Source of the DNA: Candidatus Coatesiibacteriota bacterium
GTDB lineage: Bacteria; B130-G9
Length of the DNA stretch: 6,426 nucleotides
Direction of reading: 5' to 3'
Assembly: GCA_003647755.1 (NCBI GenBank)
Contig: QMNL01000099.1
Span: forward strand, 1-6,426
Made by a program: the position numbers and the translations under genes. A model generated the notes under the pieces. That model did not search any database and was not told where the DNA came from. It saw only the letters and a list, made by a program, of their open reading frames with translations. Numbering within the stretch: the first letter of the stretch is position 1; every line of letters starts with the position of its first letter. This document shows positions 1 to 6,426 of this stretch, piece by piece.

Positions 1-1394
1 AACATCGGGTCCGCCACGAAGTTCCCCTCCCCCTCAAACTCCTCTTCTAAGCAGCAATGATCCACGTTGCACGGCCACGGCTTCATCCGGGTATCATAGA
101 TATAGTAATGGTGCAGCGCCACTGCGTTGCCCTGGAAAACGCAATCCTGAATGTCTATGCTGTCGCCAACCCCGTATATGGAACGCTTAGACGTATTCAA
201 CGCATCACGCGCACCTCCGTGGTTGTTGGCCATTGAGCATCTATGAATCTGAATGCGCCCCGAACCGCTGCTGTCCGCCAAGGGCGCTAGAGAAGAGCCA
301 AAACGGCACCCGTACTGATCCACGGTCTTAAAAAGGGCTCCTTCGCCGCACGTGTTGCGGGCAATCAGGCAGTCGTCCAGGAATAGTTCCGGAATGGCGA
401 TCAACCAGCCGAACTCGCCATGGGACCTGAACAATTCTGCGCGCATTTCGTTGGACTCGATTACGCACCCACGGAACACACCGTAATAGTCGTAGAGATC
501 AAGCACACGATCGGCGTGGTTATCGCGAATAATGCTATGTAATAGCCGCACCCCGCTGGCCCAAATAACGCTCCCGCACGAGTTGCGCTCAATTAAGCAG
601 CGAGATACATCCAGGTAATTAAAGTACCCGCAAGCATAGATTATCGCGGCCGAGGCCGTATTGCCTCGAATTGTGCACGATTCTACTATTCCGTGGGCTA
701 TAAGAGCGCCAGAATGGGTGATTATACTCCTGCTAGTCGTATTGCCTTCAATAGCGCACCATTCTAACGCGAACAACACGTCTAAACCGCTCTTGCTGAT
801 AATGGAATGATGGCGAGCTGCGTTATTATTGATCCTGCAGCCGCGCAGGGTTAGCGAGCCCATAATCCTGTCTCGACGCGGATTCTTGCTTTGACTCCTG
901 CAAAAAATCGCCTCAGCCTCGCGGTTGTTTTGGATATGACAGTCCGTCACTGTAATAAACGTATCACAGCAGTAGAGGGCAGGATCGCCCGAAGCTCGGT
1001 CCAGACAAAGGCTCGTTATCGTGGCCTGAGAAGCGCCCTCCAACCGGATTATGCCGCCAAGGTGCTCGGCATCCAACACTGTCGTGCCAGGCCCTTCGCC
1101 AACGAGAGCGGTATAACTGTTCAAGACGAGCGGAAAGCTCTCGCCGTTTGTGCTTGCGGCGTAGGTCCCGGCTGCAACGTGGATCGTGGCCGGCGATGAG
1201 GCGCTGGGCTCAACTGCCTGAAGAGCATGCGTGATTGTTTTCCAGGCATCCTGGGCCCTAAGCCCCGAGTTGCTGTCGTCCCCGTTGGACCCGTCGACAT
1301 AGTAGTCGGTGGCGAGGGAGGTCGCGGCGCTTATCGCGAGGAGAGCGATTATGAGCATTGAAACATAGGCGGCCTTCATCAATTTGAGACGCAT
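1..1394 (-). CDS. Secreted right-handed beta-helix protein, DUF1565-type N-terminus (partial, C-terminus off window)
   Basis: Reading the minus strand from the ATG at 1394 gives 464 uninterrupted codons to the window edge. Residues 1-28 look like a Sec signal peptide: basic start MRLKLMK, hydrophobic core at about 11-23, likely cleavage after SLA at 26-28. The mature start DYYVDGSNGDD...SNSG, then AWKTI (50-54), VAAGTY (73-78) and GEGPGTTVLDAE (99-110), are typical of the DUF1565 family that leads into pectate-lyase-like parallel beta-helices. From about residue 152 a CxIxxN motif recurs (Cys at 152, 186, 213, 240, 266, 310, 342, 386, 418), as in beta-helix coils. The last visible residues, GEGNFVADPM, are a motif usually found shortly before the end of such domains. 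AGGAGGG lies 4 nt before the ATG. Role unknown: surface adhesion or polysaccharide binding or cleavage are family-level guesses, and no catalytic residues can be assigned. G+C is about 48% across 601-840 but about 62% at 1021-1080 (hand count). Confidence 0.88.
   Translation of the reverse strand, partial: MRLKLMKAAYVSMLIIALLAISAATSLATDYYVDGSNGDDSNSGLRAQDAWKTITHALQAVEPSASSPATIHVAAGTYAASTNGESFPLVLNSYTALVGEGPGTTVLDAEHLGGIIRLEGASQATITSLCLDRASGDPALYCCDTFITVTDCHIQNNREAEAIFCRSQSKNPRRDRIMGSLTLRGCRINNNAARHHSIISKSGLDVLFALEWCAIEGNTTSRSIITHSGALIAHGIVESCTIRGNTASAAIIYACGYFNYLDVSRCLIERNSCGSVIWASGVRLLHSIIRDNHADRVLDLYDYYGVFRGCVIESNEMRAELFRSHGEFGWLIAIPELFLDDCLIARNTCGEGALFKTVDQYGCRFGSSLAPLADSSGSGRIQIHRCSMANNHGGARDALNTSKRSIYGVGDSIDIQDCVFQGNAVALHHYYIYDTRMKPWPCNVDHCCLEEEFEGEGNFVADPM
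126..941 (-). repeat. Degenerate CxIxxN beta-helix coil repeats within the secreted protein
   Basis: In the translated minus-strand protein, residues 152-423 contain about ten copies of a short motif C-x-(I/M/F)-x-x-N. Examples are CHIQNN, CRINNN, CAIEGN, CTIRGN, CLIERN, SIIRDN (Ser replaces Cys), CVIESN, CLIARN, CSMANN and CVFQGN. Successive spacings are 34, 27, 27, 26, 21, 23, 32, 44 and 32 residues. In parallel beta-helices such positions stack to form ladders along the solenoid, so the Asn would form an asparagine ladder and the Cys an internal thiol ladder. The repeat is visible only at protein level; the DNA copies have diverged. Confidence 0.75.
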
Positions 1395-1398
1395 AATA

Positions 1399-1405
1399 CC
1401 CTCCT
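1399..1405 (-). promoter_or_regulatory. Shine-Dalgarno of the beta-helix gene
   Basis: AGGAGGG on the minus strand ends 4 nt before the ATG at 1394 and fixes that start rather than the internal Met at residue 6. Most of this site lies in one arm of a 10-bp inverted repeat whose other arm is at 1473-1482. Confidence 0.75.
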
Positions 1406-1427
1406 GCAATAAAGCGTAGTTGTTGGC

Positions 1428-1455
1428 AAACTTGAGTTTAGCATACTTGTCAAGT
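1428..1455. promoter_or_regulatory. Two adjacent ACTTG-containing palindromes, possible operator
   Basis: AAACT-TG-AGTTT (1428-1439) and ACTTG-T-CAAGT (1445-1455) are both near-perfect palindromes. They share the word ACTTG at 1430-1434 and 1445-1449, 15 nt apart. They cover the -10 and much of the spacer of the candidate minus-strand promoter, where a repressor would bind. Short AT-rich palindromes also arise by chance, so this is a suggestion only. Confidence 0.3.
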
Positions 1456-1464
1456 AGATTTCAA
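1435..1464 (-). promoter_or_regulatory. Candidate sigma-70-type promoter for the beta-helix gene
   Basis: On the minus strand, TTGAAA (1464-1459) is followed after 18 nt by TAAACT (1440-1435). These match the -35 consensus at 5 of 6 and the -10 consensus at 4 of 6 positions. Transcription would start near 1428, giving a leader of about 34 nt. A better -35 word, TTGACA, lies inside the spacer at 1453-1448 but has no -10 at usable spacing. Moderate to weak evidence. Confidence 0.35.
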
Positions 1465-1527
1465 CGGGGTTCTTGCAGGAGGTCCGCCCGTCGGCGTTTG
1501 CCATGAGTGTCGTCATCGACGGAGCTT

Positions 1528-1557
1528 TTGACTTTTTGCCCCCAGCATTGTCATAAT
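1528..1557 (+). promoter_or_regulatory. Candidate sigma-70-type promoter for the rpmE-prfA operon
   Basis: TTGACT at 1528-1533 and CATAAT at 1552-1557 each match the -35 or -10 consensus at 5 of 6 positions, with an 18-nt spacer. Transcription would start near 1564, leaving a leader of about 100 nt before rpmE. That is long enough for a ribosomal-protein autoregulatory structure, but I could not fold a convincing one by eye. It is the best plus-strand promoter match I see in the 268-bp divergent region. Confidence 0.5.
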
Positions 1558-1662
1558 CCCTATTACTGTTGATTGGACTTTACTTGTGAGCCTCGGTGGA
1601 ACAAAGATTCAGCTGCGGTGTTGGGTCTAATGTTTGATGACGTTTACAGAAGGTAGATAGGT

Positions 1663-1872
1663 ATGCAGAAGAAGATACATCCGAAGTACTACGTAACAAC
1701 GGTTACTTGTGCTTGTGGGAACAAGTTCAAGACTCGTTCGACAAAGAAAAACATAAGGATCGAGATTTGCTCCAAGTGCCATCCCTTCTTCACTGGGAAG
1801 CAGAAGCTGGTTGATACAGCCGGTCGCGTGGAGCGGTTCAGGAGGAAATACGGGCTCAAGGCGGACGAATAA
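1663..1872 (+). CDS. rpmE: 50S ribosomal protein L31, zinc-binding (C+) type
   Basis: This 69-residue protein is a component of the large ribosomal subunit, near the central protuberance and the bridge to the small subunit. The start MQKKIHPKYY, the central C16-x-C18...C36-x-x-C39 zinc ligand set, the HPF(F/Y)TGKQ motif (40-47) and the ending VDTAGRVERFRRKYG (50-64) are all diagnostic of L31. All four cysteines are present, so this is the zinc-containing paralogue rather than the Cys-less one induced by zinc starvation. Length is normal. AGAAGGT lies about 9 nt upstream of the ATG. It is the first gene of the operon, and its TAA stop overlaps the next ATG as TAATG, so translation is probably coupled. 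Confidence 0.97.
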   Translation: MQKKIHPKYYVTTVTCACGNKFKTRSTKKNIRIEICSKCHPFFTGKQKLVDTAGRVERFRRKYGLKADE

Positions 1873-2821
1873 TGCCGCTGACAGTTGGGGGCCAGGCTGT
1901 CATTGAGGGGGTGATGCTCCGTTCACCTAACGCGGTAGCTGTTGCCGTGCGCAAGGCTGATGGGACGATCAAGTCGAAGGTGGAGCAGATCAAACAGCCT
2001 TCGCAGCGGGTGCACGTGTTGAAATGGCCGTTTTTTCGGGGCATCGCCACGCTTTGGGATTCGCTTTCGTTGGGGATCAAGTGCCTCAACTACTCAGCCC
2101 AGGAGGCGCTGCATGACACGTCAGAAGGGGATGAGAAGAAGGGCACATTCTGGCCTTTTGTGCTCTCGATGCTCGCCGCGCTTGGCATGGGCCTCGTCCT
2201 TTTTTTCATTCTGCCGCATGTCTTCACGGAGCTGCTGGGCTCCAAGTATCCGTCGCTTGAGAGCTCTGGCTACCTATTCAGCCTTGCTGATGGCGGCTTC
2301 AGGATACTCATCTTCCTGCTGTATATCGTGGGCATCTCGCTTATGCCGGACATCAGGCGAGTATTCCAGTATCACGGGGCTGAGCACCGGGTCGTGCACG
2401 CCTACGAGTCGGGCAGGGAGGTAACCGTGGAATCTGCCCGCGATTTTGGCGTTCTTCACCGCCGGTGCGGGACGAGCTTCCTGCTGATTATGCTAGTGGT
2501 CGTCATTCTGCTTTTCTCGCTTGTCCCACAAGAGGCGGACCCAATCAGCAAAGCGGCGACACGGCTGAAGTTTCTTCCGCTCGTTTTGGTCTTGGCGGCT
2601 GGCATCTCCTACGAGCTCCTTCGCCTGTCCGCAAAGGCGCACAACTCGGTTTTGGTCAGGGCAATCACGGCGCCTGGGCTGATGCTTCAGAGGCTCGTTA
2701 CGAGGCAGCCCTCAGATGAACAGGTACAGGTCGCCATCGCAGCCTTGCATAGCGTTCTCGGCGTTGAACAGAAGCTTCGCGAGGAACGAATGAACAAGGC
2801 TCAAGAGGAGGCGCTTTCAGG

Positions 2822-2825
<4 letters not shown>
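1872..2825 (+). CDS. DUF1385 (YqhQ-like) polytopic membrane protein
   Basis: This 317-residue protein belongs to the DUF1385/COG3872 family, described as a predicted metal-dependent enzyme; B. subtilis YqhQ is a member. Function is not established. Family hallmarks are the N-terminal GGQAVIEGVMLRSP (6-19), YHGAEH (167-172), LHRRCGTSFL (195-204) and a C-terminal PGLMLQRLVTRQP (268-280). The His, Glu and Cys residues in the two central motifs are the likely metal ligands or active site. Hydrophobic stretches at about 94-115, 143-158, 202-218 and 234-247 predict around four membrane segments. The gene starts at the ATG overlapping the rpmE stop, with a weak AAGGCGG nearby (1859-1865); a stronger AGGAGG at 1840-1845 is too far away. 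It ends in TGA overlapping the prfA TTG start. Its recurrent position beside prfA suggests a link to translation, but that is inference. Confidence 0.92.
2805..2811 (+). promoter_or_regulatory. Shine-Dalgarno that supports the TTG start of prfA
   Basis: GAGGAGG inside the end of the DUF1385 gene lies 10 nt before the TTG at 2822. No ATG or GTG gives a release-factor N-terminus of the right length here, so this site and the 4-nt overlap support TTG as the start. Confidence 0.6.
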
Positions 2826-3942
<1,117 letters not shown>

Positions 3943-3946
<4 letters not shown>

Positions 3947-4815
3947 AAGTTCGTCTTGAATGTTTCCCGTGCTTCGTGAGGCAGGCGCTGATCGCTGCGT
4001 CGCAGATAACCGATGACCCAGTTCAGGTGAAGGAGATCATTGATCTGTCGCTCGAGCCGATACGCAATGCTAGGTTGAGCGACACGCCTGCTCACATTGC
4101 GACCGAGATTTACAGGAGGATAAGGGCGAGGCTCAACGGGACTGACGCATTCCGGGGGATCAAGGCTCAATGCACAGAGACGGCCTTGAAGATAATGAGA
4201 GATTTTGAGCCTATGATAGAGAGGTCGCCGGACCCGCTTGAGGCAGCGATTCGGGCATCTGTTGCGGGTAACGTGATAGATTTCGGGATATACACGGACA
4301 TCAACCTTGACAGCATTGTCGAGAACATCATGCACGAGCCTTTTGGGATACTCTCGCTGTCGGAGCTGAAGTCTGATTTGCCACATGCGAAGAGCATTCT
4401 CTTCCTTGCTGACAACGCCGGCGAGCTCGTGTTTGACGTTCCCTTAATCCGCCACCTGCTTCAGTTCGGTTCGGTCAAAGTGGCTGTCAAGAGCGTGCCC
4501 GTAATCAATGACGCCACGATGGAGGACGCTATGGCTTCTGGGCTTCCCCCGGGCATCGAGTTGATTGAGAACGGCAGCGATTGTGTGGGGACGATCCTCG
4601 AGACCTGCTCGGACGAGTTCAGGAGGGCGTTTGAAGACGCTGATCTCATCATCAGCAAGGGTCAGGCCAACTTCGAGACGCTGGACGATGTGAAGGACGC
4701 CAACATCTATTTCTTGTTCAAGGCGAAATGTGAAGTTACAGCGGGCATGGTTGGCGTGGAGAAAGATTCGCTCTGTGCGGTTTCGAATCGGGCTCTGCTT
4801 CGATTACAGGCTTGA
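3943..4815 (+). CDS. DUF89-family metal-dependent phosphatase (damage-control type, AF1104-like)
   Basis: The 290-residue protein matches the short prokaryotic DUF89 group (COG1578, AF1104-like), which includes metal-dependent phosphatases proposed to remove damaged or excess phospho-metabolites. Visible motifs in order are N-terminal LECFPCFVRQAL (5-16, with the CxxC of this subgroup), AGNVIDFG (108-115), DNAGELVFD (157-165), VPVINDATMEDA (185-196), SKGQANFETL (238-247) and AKCE (261-264). By analogy with characterised members, Asp157, Asn158 and Asp190 would bind the metal, and Lys239 in SKGQ the phosphate. All are present, so it should be active; the substrate cannot be told from sequence. 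It starts with TTG (overlap TTGA with the prfA stop), with GGGAGAG 6 nt upstream, and no nearby in-frame ATG would keep CFPC. Cytosolic: no signal peptide or membrane segment. Confidence 0.88.
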
Positions 4816-4924
4816 CGTCCGATACTCTCCAGCTGCAAGTTCCAGGGTGTCCGCCACAGAGGGGCTCTTCTACTTGGAGAGGTGGGCTCATAAATCTAGG
4901 AAGTTCATATAGTAGGTGAGTTAG
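4816..4924 (+). other. Spacer between the DUF89 gene and ftsY
   Basis: This 109-bp gap contains a 7-bp inverted repeat, CTCTCCA (4825-4831) and TGGAGAG (4875-4881), with a 43-nt loop and no following T-run, so it is not a typical intrinsic terminator. TATAGT at 4908-4913 resembles a -10 box but lacks a -35 and would place the start on the ftsY ribosome binding site. No convincing promoter or terminator is visible. ftsY may be read through from the upstream operon. Confidence 0.4.
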
Positions 4925-6163
4925 ATGCGTTTCTTCGGTTTTGGTTCAAAAAAAGGTAAGCGTGGCGACAAGGCCGCCGAGGCGAATGCCAGGCGACAGG
5001 CCTCGCAACCGGAGGGCGAGGAATCTGCCGGGGCTCCGGCGGCGCCCGACGGCCACGTTGCCCCCACGAAAGATAGTGCACCCATAAAGGATTCGGCGTC
5101 ATCTAGCGGCTCGGGGAACGGGCCTGCGATTTCTAAGTCTGCCGAGGATGTTGACAGAGGGCCTGAGCCAGAAGGGACAAACGGCGGCCAGGGCGAGTCT
5201 ACAACCTCCAAGCGCCAGACTCGGGGACGTTTGGTCAAGGGGCTGTTCAAGACTCGCGAGAGACTCTCGGCGAGTCTGGGCCGGATATTCCTCGGCGCAA
5301 AGCACATCTCGCCCGAGCTGCTGAATCAGCTTGAGGAGGCGCTGATTCTGGCGGATGTTGGCGTTGACACCGTGGATAAGGTCGTCTCGAGCGTGAGCGA
5401 GGACCTTAAGCGGCGAGAGCTTACCAAGCCTGATGTAGTGAAGTTCTCCGTGAAGAGGGCCCTGGTCTCGATTCTGTCGTCTGGCGAGAGCAGGCGGGCT
5501 CCTTCGGTGCTCGAATCGCAGCAGCGTCCGTTCGTGTCACTGGTCGTTGGCGTGAACGGCACCGGCAAGACGACGACCATAGCCAAGCTCGCCAGGCGGT
5601 ATGTGCAGCAAGGAATAACACCGATACTGGTGGCCGCTGACACGTTCCGGGCCGCTGCGATCGAACAACTGACGATCTGGGGAGAGCGGGCCGGAGTCGA
5701 TGTCATAGCGCACAAGCAGGGCGGCAGCCCGGCGGCGGTTGTGTTCGACGGCATTGCAGCGGCTCGGTCTAGGGGCGCCGACATGGTTATTGTCGATACA
5801 GCTGGACGATTGCAGACCAAGAAGAACCTGATGGCGGAGCTCGCAAAGGTGAGTCGCGTTGCCGCGGCGAATGCGCCGGGTGCGCCTCACGAGACGCTGC
5901 TGGTGCTTGATGCGACCTTGGGCCAGAATGCAGTGTCCCAGGCGAAGCAGTTCAACGACTGGCTGGACGGGATTACAGGGATCGTGCTGACCAAGATCGA
6001 TGGGACGGCCAAGGGCGGTGTTGTGGTTACTATTGCGGACGAGCTTTCGATCCCGATACTGTTTCTGGGGACGGGAGAGAAGATCGATGATCTGGTTGAG
6101 TTCCAGCCGGAGGCGTTTGCGGACGCGCTCTTGGGGCTATCCAGCGGTGCAATTGAGGGCTGA
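4925..6163 (+). CDS. ftsY: Signal recognition particle receptor FtsY (SRP GTPase)
   Basis: FtsY docks SRP-ribosome complexes at the inner membrane for co-translational insertion, through GTP-dependent pairing with Ffh. The 412-residue protein has a short aromatic/basic N-terminus (MRFFGFGSKKGKRG) resembling an FtsY membrane-targeting peptide. A low-complexity Ala/Gly/Ser/Pro/Glu linker (about 15-98) follows, then a basic amphipathic helix (about 99-121) that begins the N domain (to about 190). The G domain carries GVNGTGKTTT (G1, 209-218), DTFRAAAIEQL (239-249), DTAGR (G3, 291-295), TKIDGTAKGG (G4, 356-365) and GTGEKIDDL (382-390). The last motif and the F-x-PEAF ending favour FtsY over Ffh, and there is no methionine-rich M domain. 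TLGQNA (331-336) replaces the more usual TGQNA. AGGTGAG lies 4 nt before the ATG. The linker is unlikely to be conserved between relatives. Confidence 0.97.
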   Translation: MRFFGFGSKKGKRGDKAAEANARRQASQPEGEESAGAPAAPDGHVAPTKDSAPIKDSASSSGSGNGPAISKSAEDVDRGPEPEGTNGGQGESTTSKRQTRGRLVKGLFKTRERLSASLGRIFLGAKHISPELLNQLEEALILADVGVDTVDKVVSSVSEDLKRRELTKPDVVKFSVKRALVSILSSGESRRAPSVLESQQRPFVSLVVGVNGTGKTTTIAKLARRYVQQGITPILVAADTFRAAAIEQLTIWGERAGVDVIAHKQGGSPAAVVFDGIAAARSRGADMVIVDTAGRLQTKKNLMAELAKVSRVAAANAPGAPHETLLVLDATLGQNAVSQAKQFNDWLDGITGIVLTKIDGTAKGGVVVTIADELSIPILFLGTGEKIDDLVEFQPEAFADALLGLSSGAIEG

Positions 6164-6166
6164 GAT

Positions 6167-6194
6167 AGCACTCCGCAGTGGTGCTTGTCGGAGG
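6167..6194 (+). promoter_or_regulatory. Small overlapping hairpins and Shine-Dalgarno before ribD
   Basis: In the 38-nt gap, AGCAC (6167-6171) can pair with GTGCT (6181-6185). Alternatively, CTCCG (6171-6175) can pair with CGGAG (6189-6193), which covers the ribD ribosome binding site GGAGG (6190-6194, 7 nt before the ATG). The two stems share base 6171 and so exclude each other. They are only 5 bp long. The gap is far too short for an FMN riboswitch. No T-run follows, so this is not a terminator. Confidence 0.3.
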
Positions 6195-6201
6195 CCTAGT
6201 G

Positions 6202-6426
6202 ATGGTTGAGCTTGACATCAGACTTATGAAAGACTGCCTTAGGCTCGCAGCCAGGGCCCGGGGCAAGACATCTCCAAATCCCATGGTGGGGGCGATTCTC
6301 GTCAAGAACGGGGCCAAGATCGCCAGCGGCTACCACGTTCGCGCGGGTGAACCTCACGCGGAGGTAGTGGCGATCAGAAGGGCTGGGCCGGAGGCCTCCG
6401 GCAGCACACTCTTTGTAAATCTCGAG
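6202..6426 (+). CDS. ribD: Riboflavin biosynthesis protein RibD, N-terminal deaminase domain (partial)
   Basis: RibD normally joins a zinc-dependent pyrimidine deaminase domain to a reductase domain and performs the second and third steps of riboflavin synthesis from GTP. The 75 codons present show the deaminase start: M-x-DCLRLAARARGKTSPNPMVGAILV, with the SPNPMVGA signature at 24-31, GYHVRAGEPHAEVVAI (43-58) containing the zinc/catalytic HAE at 52-54, and LFVNLE (70-75). The frame runs off the right edge exactly where the PC of the second zinc motif is expected, so neither the remaining Cys ligands nor the reductase domain can be checked. The ATG is chosen because GGAGG is 7 nt upstream; the GTG directly before it is in frame but less likely. 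It lies 38 nt after ftsY on the same strand and is probably co-transcribed. Confidence 0.93.
   Translation, partial: MVELDIRLMKDCLRLAARARGKTSPNPMVGAILVKNGAKIASGYHVRAGEPHAEVVAIRRAGPEASGSTLFVNLE

Larger units (their letters stand above)
1400..1482. repeat. 10-bp perfect inverted repeat flanking the beta-helix promoter/leader
   Basis: CCTCCTGCAA at 1400-1409 is exactly matched by its reverse complement TTGCAGGAGG at 1473-1482, with 63 nt between. In a minus-strand transcript that starts upstream of 1482, the distal arm would read CCTCCTGCAA and could pair with the Shine-Dalgarno arm. The two arms also flank the candidate minus-strand promoter, so they could be DNA sites rather than an RNA structure. 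The match is seen directly; the function is inference. Confidence 0.5.

Noticed and set aside
891..1199. 102-codon plus-strand open frame
   Set aside because: It lies antisense to the well-supported beta-helix gene, whose minus-strand frame has a signal peptide, a ribosome binding site and DUF1565 motifs. The plus frame resembles no family.
1503..1556. 17-codon plus-strand mini-ORF in the divergent region
   Set aside because: Its AGGAGG is about 20 nt away, too far to serve the ATG, and it overlaps the likely -35/-10 of the rpmE promoter, so it would be upstream of the transcript start.
1564..1662. Ribosomal protein L31 leader RNA
   Set aside because: The leader length would allow one, but I see no stable stem or recognisable L31-leader pattern by eye. 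A covariance search of this segment would decide.
4825..4881. Intrinsic terminator after the DUF89 gene
   Set aside because: The 7-bp stem has a 43-nt loop and no T-run follows.
4730..4912. 60-codon plus-strand frame spanning the end of the DUF89 gene and the spacer
   Set aside because: It begins inside the DUF89 gene in another frame with no ribosome binding site, and its spacer part shows no conserved sequence.
5326..5820. 164-codon minus-strand open frame opposite ftsY
   Set aside because: Antisense shadow of the conserved FtsY NG domain, Ser/Thr/Ala-rich and without family features. Long antisense frames are common in G+C-rich genes.
6164..6201. FMN riboswitch upstream of ribD
   Set aside because: Only 38 nt separate ftsY from ribD, whereas the FMN aptamer needs well over 100 nt. 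No conserved RFN element sequence is visible.

Overview
The window looks like a piece of chromosome from a bacterium, probably an uncultured lineage known only from metagenomes. It has roughly 55-60% G+C by eye, strong AGGAGG-type ribosome binding sites and several TTG start codons. Nothing in it fixes the phylum. The gene content is mostly housekeeping: ribosomal protein L31, release factor 1, the SRP receptor FtsY and RibD. A secreted beta-helix protein points the other way on the left.

Layout: positions 1-1394 (minus strand) hold the first 464 codons of a large exported right-handed beta-helix protein with a DUF1565-type N-terminus, cut by the left edge. Positions 1395-1662 are a divergent promoter region. 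It carries a candidate sigma-70-type promoter in each direction, two small palindromes sharing ACTTG half-sites, and a 10-bp perfect inverted repeat, one arm of which contains the beta-helix gene's Shine-Dalgarno sequence. Positions 1663-4815 (plus strand) are a compact operon, rpmE - DUF1385 (YqhQ-like) membrane protein - prfA - DUF89-family phosphatase. Every junction overlaps (TAATG, then TTGA twice), and the last two genes start with TTG. After a 109-bp spacer comes ftsY (4925-6163), then a 38-bp gap and the first 75 codons of ribD, cut by the right edge.

How the genes relate: rpmE, the DUF1385 gene and prfA are a recurring bacterial neighbourhood around translation and translation termination, and prmC (the methyltransferase acting on release factors) is commonly next. 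Here that slot is filled by a DUF89 metal-dependent phosphatase, a family linked to metabolite damage control. FtsY (co-translational membrane targeting) and RibD (riboflavin synthesis) follow on the same strand with no clear terminator, so they may be partly co-transcribed.

I found no mobile element, CRISPR array, tRNA, rRNA or recognisable defence system. The points most worth a second look are the regular Cys/Asn ladder of the beta-helix protein, the possible SD/anti-SD pairing upstream of it, the DUF89 gene in the prmC position, and the paired TTGA junctions, whose stop codon is one RF1 itself does not read.
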